DNA of 27,959 nucleotides, from positions 1 through 27,959 of the forward strand of contig DASXHZ010000081.1 in the NCBI GenBank assembly GCA_036488085.1. Reading direction: 5' to 3'. Below the pieces are notes generated by a model, which did not search any database, was not told the origin of the DNA, and worked only from the letters and a program-made list of their open reading frames with translations. The DNA comes from DASXHZ01 sp036488085. Its GTDB lineage: Bacteria > Acidobacteriota > Thermoanaerobaculia > Gp7-AA8. The position numbers were made by a program, and so were the translations under genes. Shown piece by piece: positions 5,917-12,712 of this stretch; within the stretch, counting starts at the first letter, position 1; the number at the start of each line of letters is the position of its first letter.

Positions 5917-7080
5917 TCACACCGCCACAGCGCGGAACGCGCGGATGCGACGGCAGCCTTCTGCGAGCGAGTCGAAGTCTTTGGCGTAGCAGAAACGGAG
6001 CATCCGCGCGCCGCGGTCGGATGAGTAGAAGGCGGCGCCGGGCACCGAGGCGACGCGCGCTTCCTCGAGGAGCGCGTTCGCCGCTTCCCGGTCGTCGGCA
6101 AACGAGTCGGGGATCTCGGCGAGCATGTAGTACGCCCCCTGCGGCATGAACGGCTTGAACCCCGCCTCGGCCAGCGACGACGCCAGCATGTCGCGCTTCT
6201 TCTCGTAGTCGCGCGCCATGCTCTCGTAGTACTCGTCCGGCACCTCGAGCGCGCGCGCGATCCCCCACTGCAGCGGCGTCGGCGCGCAGATGTAGAAGAC
6301 ATCGTTGACGAGCCCGATCGCCTGAGAAACACGCTGCGGCGCCGCGACATAGCCGATCCGCCAGCCGGTGACCGAGAACGTTTTCGAGAAGCCGCTGATC
6401 GTGATCGTGACGTCGCGGCAGGAGTCGATCGACGCCATCGAGACGTGCCGGCGGCCGTCGTAGGTGATGTATTCGTAGATCTCGTCGGTGTACGCCCACG
6501 CGTTGAACTCGCGGCAGAGCGCGCCGATCCGTTCCAGCTCATCGCGCGAGAAAACCTTCCCGCACGGATTCGACGGCGTGCAGACGACGATGCCGCGCGT
6601 CTTCGGTCCGAACGCGGCGCGGAGCGCGTCGAAGTCGATCGACCAGTCGTCATGCTCGCGGAGCGGCACGAACTTCGGGATCACGCCGAGGAGCTTGAGG
6701 TTGTTCAGGTGATAGCCGTAGTACGGCTCGAAGAGGATCACCTCGTCGCCCGGATTCAGCGTCGCCATCACCGACATCGCGAAGCCGCCGGTCGCACCGA
6801 CCGTCACCACGATCTCCGTCGTCGGATCGGCGTGGAAGCCGTTGAAGTGCTCGATCTTTCGCGCGATGCGCTCGCGGAGGAGATCGATGCCTTCGAATTT
6901 CGAATAGGTCGCCTTCGAGGAACGGATTGCGTCGCACGCGCCTTCGACGAGCTCGGGGATCGTCGGGAGGTCGCAGATCCCCTGGCCGAGGTTGATGCCG
7001 CCGACGCGCTCGCATTCGCGGGACATGCGCCGGATGTCGGACTGGAGGAGTCCGCGGAGGCGGTCGCTGAGCTGATTCAT
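5917..7080 (-). CDS. PLP-dependent aminotransferase, class I/II (fold type I)
   Basis: This 387-residue cytoplasmic enzyme has the aspartate-aminotransferase fold. Visible features are the N-terminal GGINLGQGICDLPT, ATYSKFEGIDLLRERIA, the phosphate-cup start GATGGF, TPSNPCGKVFS (N171), YTDEIYEYITYDG (D199, Y202), and the PLP-lysine motif SGFSKTFSVTGWRIGY (K233, R241). The C-terminal ARMLRFCYA carries the substrate-carboxylate Arg. Length and motifs fit the class I/II group that includes kynurenine, methionine and aromatic aminotransferases; the substrate is not determined. It is convergent with the secretin-N-like gene (3 bp between stops) and divergent from purC across a heptamer palindrome. 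Confidence 0.9.
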   Translation of the reverse strand: MNQLSDRLRGLLQSDIRRMSRECERVGGINLGQGICDLPTIPELVEGACDAIRSSKATYSKFEGIDLLRERIARKIEHFNGFHADPTTEIVVTVGATGGFAMSVMATLNPGDEVILFEPYYGYHLNNLKLLGVIPKFVPLREHDDWSIDFDALRAAFGPKTRGIVVCTPSNPCGKVFSRDELERIGALCREFNAWAYTDEIYEYITYDGRRHVSMASIDSCRDVTITISGFSKTFSVTGWRIGYVAAPQRVSQAIGLVNDVFYICAPTPLQWGIARALEVPDEYYESMARDYEKKRDMLASSLAEAGFKPFMPQGAYYMLAEIPDSFADDREAANALLEEARVASVPGAAFYSSDRGARMLRFCYAKDFDSLAEGCRRIRAFRAVAV

Positions 7081-7097
7081 GGACGGTAGTGTAGCGT

Positions 7098-7260
7098 CGT
7101 TACTCGTTACTCGTTATTCGTTACTCGCGCGGCGCGTAGTGAACTGACCTTCTCTCTAGAGGAGCTCGGCATCTTCGTCGTTACTCGTTACTCGTTACTC
7201 GTTACTCGTCACTCGGGGGTTCTCGTTCTCCGAGTAACGAGTAACGAATAACGAGTAACG
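7098..7260. repeat. Heptamer-built palindrome (TTACTCG units)
   Basis: Three blocks are visible. At 7098-7127 are four TTACTCG/TTATTCG units. At 7177-7215 is a longer direct run of TTACTCG ending in TCACTCG. At 7231-7260 is the inverse run (CGAGTAACGAGTAACGAATA...). The period is 7 bp throughout. It fills the divergent intergenic region between the aminotransferase and purC. The segment between the blocks (7128-7176) shows nothing recognisable. Confidence 0.9.
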
Positions 7261-7264
7261 TCTG

Positions 7265-7293
7265 TTGAGCGGCATTCATCACGGCAATACAAT
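7265..7293 (+). promoter_or_regulatory. Sigma-70 type promoter of purC
   Basis: TTGAGC (7265-7270) and TACAAT (7288-7293) are separated by exactly 17 bp. Transcription would start at about 7300, only a few bases before ATG 7304, so the mRNA may be leaderless. It sits just outside the end of the heptamer palindrome. Confidence 0.5.
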
Positions 7294-7303
7294 TGCGGTC
7301 CCC

Positions 7304-8188
7304 ATGGCCACCGCCGTCCTCGAAACCTCTCTCCCGTTCCCGCTCGCACGCCGCGGCAAGGTGCGCGATGTCTATGACCTCGACGACCGCTATCTCTTCG
7401 TGGCGACCGATCGCATCAGCGCGTTCGACGTCGTCCTCTCGCCCGGGATTCCGGACAAGGGGAAGGTGCTGAACCAGACGTCGAACTTCTGGTTCCGGCG
7501 CTTCACCGATGTTCCGAATCACGTCATCGAGACGGAGTTCGAGCGTTTTCCGAGCGACGTCGCCAAGCACGACGAGCTGCGCGGCCGCAGCGTGATCGTC
7601 CGCAAGTGCGAGGTCGTCCCGATCGAGTGTGTCGCACGCGGCTACCTGGTCGGGTCCGGCCTCAAGGAGTACAACGCGACCGGCAAGGTCTGCGGCATCG
7701 CGCTGCCCCCGGGGTTGAAGACCGCGAGCAAGCTTCCGGAGCCGATCTTCACGCCGGCGACGAAGGAAGAGAGCGGCCACGACATCAACATCTCATTCGA
7801 GGAGATGGCGCAACGCGTCGGCGAGGACCTCGCGACGCAACTGCGCGACCTGACGCTGCGGCTGTACAGCGAGGCTGCGGACTACGCGCTGACGCGCGGC
7901 ATCATCATCGCCGACACGAAGTTCGAGTTCGGTCTCGCGAACGATCAGGTCATCTGGATCGACGAGGCGCTGACGCCCGACTCGTCACGCTTCTGGCCGG
8001 CAGATCAGTACAAGGTCGGCGACAACCCGCCGTCGTACGACAAGCAGTTCGTCCGCGACTGGCTCGAGACGACGGGATGGGACAAGAATCCGCCCGCACC
8101 GGAACTGCCGGAGGACGTCGTGGCGAAGACGCGCGAGAAGTACATCGACGCATATCGCGTGCTGACAGGCAGCGAAGTGCAGGTGTGA
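7304..8188 (+). CDS. purC: Phosphoribosylaminoimidazole-succinocarboxamide (SAICAR) synthase
   Basis: The 294-residue enzyme ligates aspartate to CAIR with ATP in de novo purine synthesis. It contains GKVRDVYDLDDRYLFVATDR at the N-terminus, the substrate loop ECVARGYLVGSGLKEY, ESGHDINISFEEM, IIADTKFEFG and DEALTPDSSRFWPADQY. All are characteristic of the longer SAICAR synthetase class of about 300 residues. ATG 7304 is used; an in-frame TTG at 7265 coincides with the predicted -35 box and is unlikely to be the start. No Shine-Dalgarno precedes it, consistent with a very short leader. No other purine gene is adjacent in this window. Confidence 0.95.
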   Translation: MATAVLETSLPFPLARRGKVRDVYDLDDRYLFVATDRISAFDVVLSPGIPDKGKVLNQTSNFWFRRFTDVPNHVIETEFERFPSDVAKHDELRGRSVIVRKCEVVPIECVARGYLVGSGLKEYNATGKVCGIALPPGLKTASKLPEPIFTPATKEESGHDINISFEEMAQRVGEDLATQLRDLTLRLYSEAADYALTRGIIIADTKFEFGLANDQVIWIDEALTPDSSRFWPADQYKVGDNPPSYDKQFVRDWLETTGWDKNPPAPELPEDVVAKTREKYIDAYRVLTGSEVQV

Positions 8189-8199
8189 TTCGAGGCAGT

Positions 8200-8310
8200 C
8201 GTGGAACTACTATCGGGGAACGTAGCCGAAGGTTCACACGCTCAGGGCTGCCGCCCAGCACCTGTTGGATCCGCCGAAAGCTTCCTTGAACCTTACCGGA
8301 GAGGCGACGA
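8200..8310 (-). ncRNA. Structured intergenic segment, candidate small RNA (class not recognised)
   Basis: The segment between purC and trpE folds well on paper. Read on the minus strand, an outer stem pairs AAGGTTCA (8294-8287) with TGAACCTT (about 8236-8229), extended by CCG/CGG across a 2-nt bulge. Inside is a hairpin CAGG(T)GCTG, loop GGCGG, CAGCCCTG (about 8263-8242). A possible minus-strand promoter lies just upstream (8310-8340). Either strand could form the structure. It does not carry the SRP GGAAG/GGAAGCAGC core, tmRNA or RNase P signatures. 6S-like or a lineage-specific RNA is possible but unproven. Confidence 0.3.
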
Positions 8311-8340
8311 GGATAGCAGAAAATGGCAAGTCGAGCGCAA
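8310..8340 (-). promoter_or_regulatory. Possible promoter for the 8200-8310 RNA candidate
   Basis: On the minus strand TTGCGC (8340-8335) and TATCCT (8315-8310) are 19 bp apart. The spacing is slightly long, so this is weak support. No minus-strand protein gene follows, since transcription would run against the 3' end of purC. Confidence 0.25.
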
Positions 8341-8365
8341 GTAGTTGCCAAGACGGCAGGTTACG

Positions 8366-8418
8366 GGGTCAGGTAGAAACTTGAAACTTGAGGCTGCCCT
8401 CAAGTTTCGACCTGACCC
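8366..8418. repeat. Heptamer-built palindrome (GAAACTT units) overlapping the trpE 3' end
   Basis: The outer arms are GGGTCAGGT (8366-8374) and ACCTGACCC (8410-8418). The inner arms are GAAACTTGAGG (8383-8393) and CCTCAAGTTTC (8398-8408) around a 4-nt loop. GAAACTT is tandemly duplicated (8376-8389). The trpE stop codon (8371-8369) and its last codons are inside the palindrome. It may act as the 3' stem of the aroDE-trpE mRNA. Confidence 0.85.
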
Positions 8419-9817
8419 GAAGCGCGACGCTCACCGCCTGCCGCAACGCCGCCGACTTGTTGAGCGTCTCCTCGAATTCATACGAAGGATCGGAGTCGTA
8501 GACGATCCCCGCTCCCGCCTGTACGTACGCGCGTCCGTTCGCGAGAACGATGGTGCGGATGGTGATGCACGAGTCGAGGTTGCCGGAGAAGCCGGCGTAC
8601 GCGACCGCACCGCCGTAGGGACCGCGCCGCGTCTTCTCGAAGCGATCGATCAGCTCCATGGCGCGAATCTTCGGCGCGCCGCTGAGCGTGCCGGCCGGGA
8701 AGGCGGAGAGGAAGACGTCGACCGCCGTCCGATCTCCGCGCAGCGTTCCGTGGACGTCGGTGACGAGGTGGATGACGTGGCTGTAGCGCTCGACGGAGCA
8801 GAAGTTCTCCACTTCGACGGTACCGCTGGCGCAGACGCGGCCGAGATCGTTGCGCCCGAGGTCGACGAGCATGAGGTGCTCGGCGCGTTCTTTGGGGTCG
8901 GCGAGGAGGGAGGCTTCTAGCTCGGCATCCTCTTCACGCGTTTTGCCGCGCTTCCGGGTTCCGGCGATCGGGCGCGTCTCGGCCAGGTCTCCGGTGACGC
9001 GTACGAGCATCTCGGGCGATGCGCCGACGAGGGTACACTCGGCGGTCCGCAGCAGGAACATGTACGGCGACGGGTTGATCGACCGCAGGACGCGATACAG
9101 CGTCAGCGCCTCGGAACCTGGATATTCGGCGTCCCACCGCTGCGAGACGACGATCTGAAAGATCTCGCCGGCGACGATCTCCTCTTTCGCATCGCGCACC
9201 ATCTGCTCGAACTCGTCGCGCGTGTACGTCGAGGTGAACTCGACCGATTCCGCAGACGGAAACTCCAGCGGCTCGATGGAGGCGCGCTTGAGCTTCTCGA
9301 TCGCGCGTTCGATGCGCGCATTCGCCGCGTCGATCGAGGCATGCGGATCGGCAGCGAAGAGGTTCGCGATCACGAGCATCTTCTGACGCACGTGGTCGAA
9401 GACGACGACGTTGTCGAAGAAGAGGAGCTTCGCGTCGGGAACGCCGATGTCGTCGCGCCGCGTATCGGGAATCCGTTCGCTCCAGCCGCCGACTCCATAG
9501 CCGAAGTAGCCGACAGCGCCGCCGAAGAACGGCGGGAGTTTTTCTTCGTTGTAGACACGGAGCGGGACGAGCTCCTCGCGCAGTGTCTTGGCGGGATCCG
9601 TCGTCTCGCGGTCGAAGCGCAAGGTCCGTCGCGGATCGAATCCGACGAACGAGTAGCGCCCAACGTTCTCTCCCCGCTCCACGCTCTCGAACAGGAAGGC
9701 CTCGGTGTCGCGGTCTGCGAGGGCATTGAACGCCGCGAGCGGCGTGACCGCATCCGCGCTCAGCTCCCGGACCACGGGAATGATGTCGTACTGCGATCGC
9801 AAGTTTTCAAAGTTCAT
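8369..9817 (-). CDS. trpE: Anthranilate synthase component I
   Basis: The 482-residue product converts chorismate to anthranilate using ammonia delivered by TrpG, which is not in this window. The N-terminal FLFESVERGENVGRYSF matches the LLES-type tryptophan feedback site. The chorismate-binding core contains GEIFQIVVSQRW, INPSPYMFLL, LVGASPEMLVR, ETRPIAGTRKRG, LVDLGRNDLGRV, FPAGTLSGAPKIRAM and YGGAVAYAGFSGNLDSCI. ATG 9817 is chosen; a GTG at 9823 that overlaps the aroDE stop (GTGA) is a plausible alternative. Either way trpE is coupled to aroDE and shares its attenuator. The last residues (about RSKLEGSLKFQVST) are encoded by a palindromic repeat and are probably not ancestral. Confidence 0.95.
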   Translation of the reverse strand: MNFENLRSQYDIIPVVRELSADAVTPLAAFNALADRDTEAFLFESVERGENVGRYSFVGFDPRRTLRFDRETTDPAKTLREELVPLRVYNEEKLPPFFGGAVGYFGYGVGGWSERIPDTRRDDIGVPDAKLLFFDNVVVFDHVRQKMLVIANLFAADPHASIDAANARIERAIEKLKRASIEPLEFPSAESVEFTSTYTRDEFEQMVRDAKEEIVAGEIFQIVVSQRWDAEYPGSEALTLYRVLRSINPSPYMFLLRTAECTLVGASPEMLVRVTGDLAETRPIAGTRKRGKTREEDAELEASLLADPKERAEHLMLVDLGRNDLGRVCASGTVEVENFCSVERYSHVIHLVTDVHGTLRGDRTAVDVFLSAFPAGTLSGAPKIRAMELIDRFEKTRRGPYGGAVAYAGFSGNLDSCITIRTIVLANGRAYVQAGAGIVYDSDPSYEFEETLNKSAALRQAVSVALRVRSKLEGSLKFQVST

Positions 9818-9819
9818 TT

Positions 9820-11073
9820 TCACGAGATGGCCTCGACGAAGAGCTCGTTCTGACGGACGGCCTGCGCGCGGAGGAGCTCGAATCCGCTGCCGGACGCGCC
9901 GCTGTATTTCGCTTCGATGGTGCGGATGCCGGGCGGCGGCTCAACCTCGGCGCCGTGCGGCAGGGTGTTGATGATCAGGTCGCCGCGGAATCGCGAGAGG
10001 GCATCGAGGCGGTCGATGGCGTGCGGGAACTCGCGCTGCGAACGATTGAAAACGCGGATGCGCGCTCCGGCGCGCTTGAGCGCGACGAGCGCAGCCCGCG
10101 CGGTACCGCCCGCACCGACGATCGCGACGTCCGTGGCATCGCCGATCAGAGCGGCAAAGCCGTCGACGTCCGTATTGTCCGCGACGATGCAGCCGTCGCG
10201 CATCGTGACGAGCGTGTTCGCCGAGCCGGCTTCGCGCGCGTTGTGGCGGACGTGCGCGCCGGCTCGCTCCGCCCAGGCGAATGCCTGCTCCTTGAACGGC
10301 GCCGTGATGGAGAGGCCGCGGATGTCGCCGCGCTCGAATGCGCGCGCAATCTCGTCGAATGTCTCGAACGAGGCGACGGTGTACGCCGCATCGAGCTCCT
10401 TCTCGCGGAAGAGCGGGTTGTGAATCGCGGGTGACAGCGAGTGGCCGGCGGGGTTGCCGGCAATCGCGAAGACATGCCTCGCGTGCAGCGACTCGCGATC
10501 GTTCCCGTAGATCTCCAGCGCGCGATCGAGCGACAACTGTCCCGGCGCCGCGGTCGTCGTCGCCGCGACAAACGTCAGCTCGGAGCCGAGGAACGGAGCG
10601 AGGATGCGAGAGTAGAGGCCGCGCTCCCCCATCCCGATCACGGTCGTTCCTCGTTCGAAGCCCCGCAGCAAACGGACGTTCTCATCGAGCGTTTCCGGCG
10701 TCACTGCGAGCTTGGTATGTGCGCAGCCGAACGCACGCATCTTCGCGAGGAGCGCTTCGACGTCCGGCATCGACTCGTAGTCGTGGTGCGATAAGACGAC
10801 GCGTTCGCGCGGAATATCGATCCGCAGGCCCTCGCGCCACTCGACGTCGACGAAGTCGATGCCAGCGTCAACGGCCCCGCTCGGATCAGGCGCCGATCCA
10901 CCGCGGTACGTGAGGATGATCGGCTTCGACGTCGCGTTTCGCATCGCGTGCAGGTCGATGACGCCGAACCGCTCCGCGCGCAGCTCGATCATGTCGTGAT
11001 CGGCGCTCAGCGCGCGAATTGCGGCAAGCGCCCCGTCGAACGTCTCCTCGTAAATCGTGACGACGAGTTTCAT
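9820..11073 (-). CDS. aroDE: Bifunctional 3-dehydroquinate dehydratase (type I) / shikimate dehydrogenase
   Basis: The 417-residue fusion catalyses two successive shikimate-pathway steps. Residues about 1-195 form a type I dehydroquinase: the substrate region IELRAERF, the general-base histidine pair SHHDYE (H96/H97) and the Schiff-base Lys in HTKLAVTPE (K121). Residues about 198-417 form shikimate dehydrogenase: AGNPAGHSLSPAIHN, catalytic Lys in APFKEQA (K261), NTDVDG (D302) and the NADP loop GAGGTARA (320-327). Plants and some bacteria have the same domain order. ATG 11073 is chosen; an in-frame TTG (11082) falls in the terminator tail. The stop overlaps the trpE start region. Expression is evidently controlled by the upstream leader peptide and attenuator. 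Confidence 0.93.
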   Translation of the reverse strand: MKLVVTIYEETFDGALAAIRALSADHDMIELRAERFGVIDLHAMRNATSKPIILTYRGGSAPDPSGAVDAGIDFVDVEWREGLRIDIPRERVVLSHHDYESMPDVEALLAKMRAFGCAHTKLAVTPETLDENVRLLRGFERGTTVIGMGERGLYSRILAPFLGSELTFVAATTTAAPGQLSLDRALEIYGNDRESLHARHVFAIAGNPAGHSLSPAIHNPLFREKELDAAYTVASFETFDEIARAFERGDIRGLSITAPFKEQAFAWAERAGAHVRHNAREAGSANTLVTMRDGCIVADNTDVDGFAALIGDATDVAIVGAGGTARAALVALKRAGARIRVFNRSQREFPHAIDRLDALSRFRGDLIINTLPHGAEVEPPPGIRTIEAKYSGASGSGFELLRAQAVRQNELFVEAIS

Positions 11074-11080
11074 CGCAAAC

Positions 11081-11107
11081 AAAAAACCTCTTCGCGCTGG
11101 AAGAGGT
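11081..11107 (-). terminator. Attenuator terminator upstream of aroDE
   Basis: On the minus strand ACCTCTTC (11107-11100) pairs with GAAGAGGT (11093-11086) over a 6-nt loop. A run of T follows at 11086-11081. It ends 8 nt before the aroDE ATG, so it must be overridden for expression. Its 5' arm can instead pair with the upstream GGAAGGGG at 11143-11136. Confidence 0.85.
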
Positions 11108-11132
11108 CACGTTGCGAGTCTCGAATCGGCGT

Positions 11133-11153
11133 GCGCCCCTTCCATCGGGGCGC
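11133..11153 (-). promoter_or_regulatory. Antiterminator/protector hairpin of the trp-type attenuator
   Basis: On the minus strand GCGCCCC (11153-11147) and GGGGCGC (11139-11133) form a 7-bp hairpin with loop GATGGAA. Overlapping it, GGAAGGGG (11143-11136) is complementary over 8 positions (one G-U) to CCTCTTCC (11106-11099), the 5' arm of the terminator. The segment can therefore be in the protector hairpin or in an antiterminator, as in classical amino-acid attenuators. Which fold forms in which condition is inferred. Confidence 0.7.
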
Positions 11154-11167
11154 GTGAACGCGTCCCG

Positions 11168-11209
11168 TCAGTGCTCCGGGGACCACCAATAGCAACAGGC
11201 CGCGTTCAT
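11168..11209 (-). CDS. Leader peptide of the aroDE-trpE attenuator (MNAACCYWWSPEH)
   Basis: A 13-codon ORF reads Met-Asn-Ala-Ala-Cys-Cys-Tyr-Trp-Trp-Ser-Pro-Glu-His and then TGA. It ends 60 bp before the attenuator terminator and 94 bp before aroDE. Tandem Trp codons preceded by Tyr, ahead of alternative hairpins and a terminator, are the hallmark of trpL-type leader peptides. In that scheme, ribosome stalling under tryptophan (or tyrosine) shortage would favour the antiterminator and allow aroDE-trpE transcription. No strong Shine-Dalgarno is visible before the ATG, which is the main reservation. Confidence 0.85.
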   Translation of the reverse strand: MNAACCYWWSPEH

Positions 11210-11228
11210 CGAAACGGAGGGTATCACG

Positions 11229-11426
11229 TCACGGCAGACGCCGGACAGTCTCCACCGCTACGACGACGATCGTGATCATGATGAGCGCCATTCCGCGGGC
11301 GTCGAGTGGCGCGGAACCGTTCACGGCCGCATGGGTCGTCGGTGCGGCGATGGCGAAAACGGCGACGAGGAAGAGCAGTACCAGGGAAAGGATCGAGCGC
11401 ATTGTCGCGTGTTTCTCCGTGGTCAT
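11229..11426 (-). CDS. Small membrane protein, hypothetical
   Basis: The 65-residue ORF has two hydrophobic segments: about residues 10-28 (SILSLVLLFLVAVFAIAA, followed by PTTHA, which could be a signal-peptide cleavage site) and about 46-60 (MALIMITIVVVAVETV). It ends 19 bp before the trp leader peptide and is divergent from recO, with 57 bp between them. ATG 11402 (MRSILS) is an alternative start. The composition is clearly that of a membrane protein, but no family is recognised and no strong ribosome site is seen. If real, it may be co-transcribed with the attenuator. Confidence 0.4.
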   Translation of the reverse strand: MTTEKHATMRSILSLVLLFLVAVFAIAAPTTHAAVNGSAPLDARGMALIMITIVVVAVETVRRLP

Positions 11427-11483
11427 TTACGGAACCCGTTCACCGAGCGTCTAGGCCTCATATCGTCCGCTTATCATCGCGGT

Positions 11484-12233
11484 GTGAAGCCTGAGCACAC
11501 CGAGGCGATCGTCCTCCACACCTTCGCCGCGCGCGAGCGCGACAAAATGGTCATCTTCCTGACGCCGGACCACGGCAAACGCAAAGGGTGGGCCTACGGT
11601 GCGCGGAGTCTGAAGAGCCGATTCGGCGCGGCGCTGGAGCCGCTCGCGAAGGTGAAAATCGGCTATATCGAAAGGGAAGGCGACGAAATCGTCCGCATCG
11701 AGTCGGTCGATCTCGTTCGGTCACTTTTTCCTGCGCAGCAAAATTTACTCACCAGCGTTGCAGCTACGTATATCGCCGAGCTCGTCGATACCTTCGCCCC
11801 CGCCAACGATCCCGCCGAGCTGATCTACCGCCTTCTCGATCGGACGACCGAGGCGCTCCTCGCCGGCGCGAACGCCCTTCGCGTGGTCACGTACGCAGAG
11901 GTTTGGATCCTGAAGCTGGCCGGAACGTTTCCCTCGACGCGGAACTGTTTCGAGTGCGGCTCGCCGCTCGACCGGCCGCTCCGATTCGACGACCGGCTTC
12001 AGGGATTCGTCTGCGAAGACTGCGCGACGCGCGACGCTTCGATCGTTCCCAACGACGTCGCCGATGCGCTCGACGCGATCGCACGTCTCCGCGTCGGCGA
12101 GCTCGCGGCGATCCCGATCCCCGAGGACACCCTGCTCGAAGTCCGCGGCCTCGCCGGCACGGTCCGCCGTCACTTCCTCGGCCACGAGCTGAAGTCGTTC
12201 GACGTCCTGGCGAGCGTGATAATGCGCGCATGA
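11484..12233 (+). CDS. recO: DNA repair/recombination protein RecO
   Basis: The 249-residue protein loads RecA at gaps through RecFOR. It has an N-terminal OB-fold (EAIVLHTFAARERDKMVIFL, then GKRKGWAYGARSLKSRFG and LEPLAKVKIGY). A helical domain follows, with a four-Cys zinc site: C155-FE-C158 and C177-ED-C180. GTG 11484 is chosen because the preceding in-frame codons are divergent and low-complexity, and RecO proteins begin with a basic residue and the EAIVL strand. The stop overlaps the next gene (ATGA). Confidence 0.9.
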   Translation: MKPEHTEAIVLHTFAARERDKMVIFLTPDHGKRKGWAYGARSLKSRFGAALEPLAKVKIGYIEREGDEIVRIESVDLVRSLFPAQQNLLTSVAATYIAELVDTFAPANDPAELIYRLLDRTTEALLAGANALRVVTYAEVWILKLAGTFPSTRNCFECGSPLDRPLRFDDRLQGFVCEDCATRDASIVPNDVADALDAIARLRVGELAAIPIPEDTLLEVRGLAGTVRRHFLGHELKSFDVLASVIMRA

Positions 12234-12712
12234 AGCGCTTCATCCCGCTCGTGCTCATCCTCGCCGCCTGTGCCACTTCCTGCGCTACCGCTCCGCCGCG
12301 GATCGACGACGTCAACCGTGTGCTCGACGACTGGCACAGGGCAGCCGCGGACGCCGACGAGCAACGCTACTTCGGCTACGCCGCCCCCGAGTTCGTCTTC
12401 CTCGGCACCGACGCCTCCGAACGCTGGGACCTCGCGTCGTTCCGCGCCTTCGCACATCCGTTCTTCGCTAAAGGAAAAGCGTGGACGTTCGTCCCTCGCG
12501 ACCGCCACATCCAAGCGTCCCCACGCGAGGACGTCGCCTGGTTCGACGAGAAACTCGACAGCGCCAGCTACGGCGAATGCCGCGGCAGCGGCGTCCTCCG
12601 CTACACCCGCGACGGCTGGAAGATCGCCCAGTACAACCTCACCATCCCGATCCCCAACGATCTCGCAAAGACGGTGGTCCAGATGATCCGGGAGGGGGCG
12701 AAGGGGAAGTGA
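12230..12712 (+). CDS. Lipoprotein with NTF2/SnoaL-like (DUF4440-type) domain
   Basis: The 160-residue product has a lipoprotein signal peptide: KRFIPLVLILAAC with the lipobox ending at C14. The rest matches a SnoaL/NTF2-like cone fold: IDDVNRVLDDWHRAAADADE (helix 1), YAAPEFVFLGTDASERWDLASF, FFAKGKAWTFVPRDRHI, DVAWFDEKLD, and GVLRYTRDGWKIAQYNLTIP. Proteins of this group are mostly uncharacterised and are sometimes ligand-binding or catalytic. It is coupled to recO by a 4-bp overlap, although no functional link is evident. Its stop directly abuts the stop of the convergent HicA-like gene. Confidence 0.8.
   Translation: MKRFIPLVLILAACATSCATAPPRIDDVNRVLDDWHRAAADADEQRYFGYAAPEFVFLGTDASERWDLASFRAFAHPFFAKGKAWTFVPRDRHIQASPREDVAWFDEKLDSASYGECRGSGVLRYTRDGWKIAQYNLTIPIPNDLAKTVVQMIREGAKGK

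Noticed and set aside
8200..8310. SRP (4.5S) RNA
   Set aside because: The invariant apical loop and GGAAGCAGC-type core are missing; only a partial AAGGTTCAAGGAAGC resemblance exists.
11168..11209. T-box riboswitch upstream of aroDE
   Set aside because: TGGTGGTCCCCGG superficially resembles a T-box UGGNACCGCG but does not match. The same bases are better explained as the Trp-Trp codons of a leader peptide.
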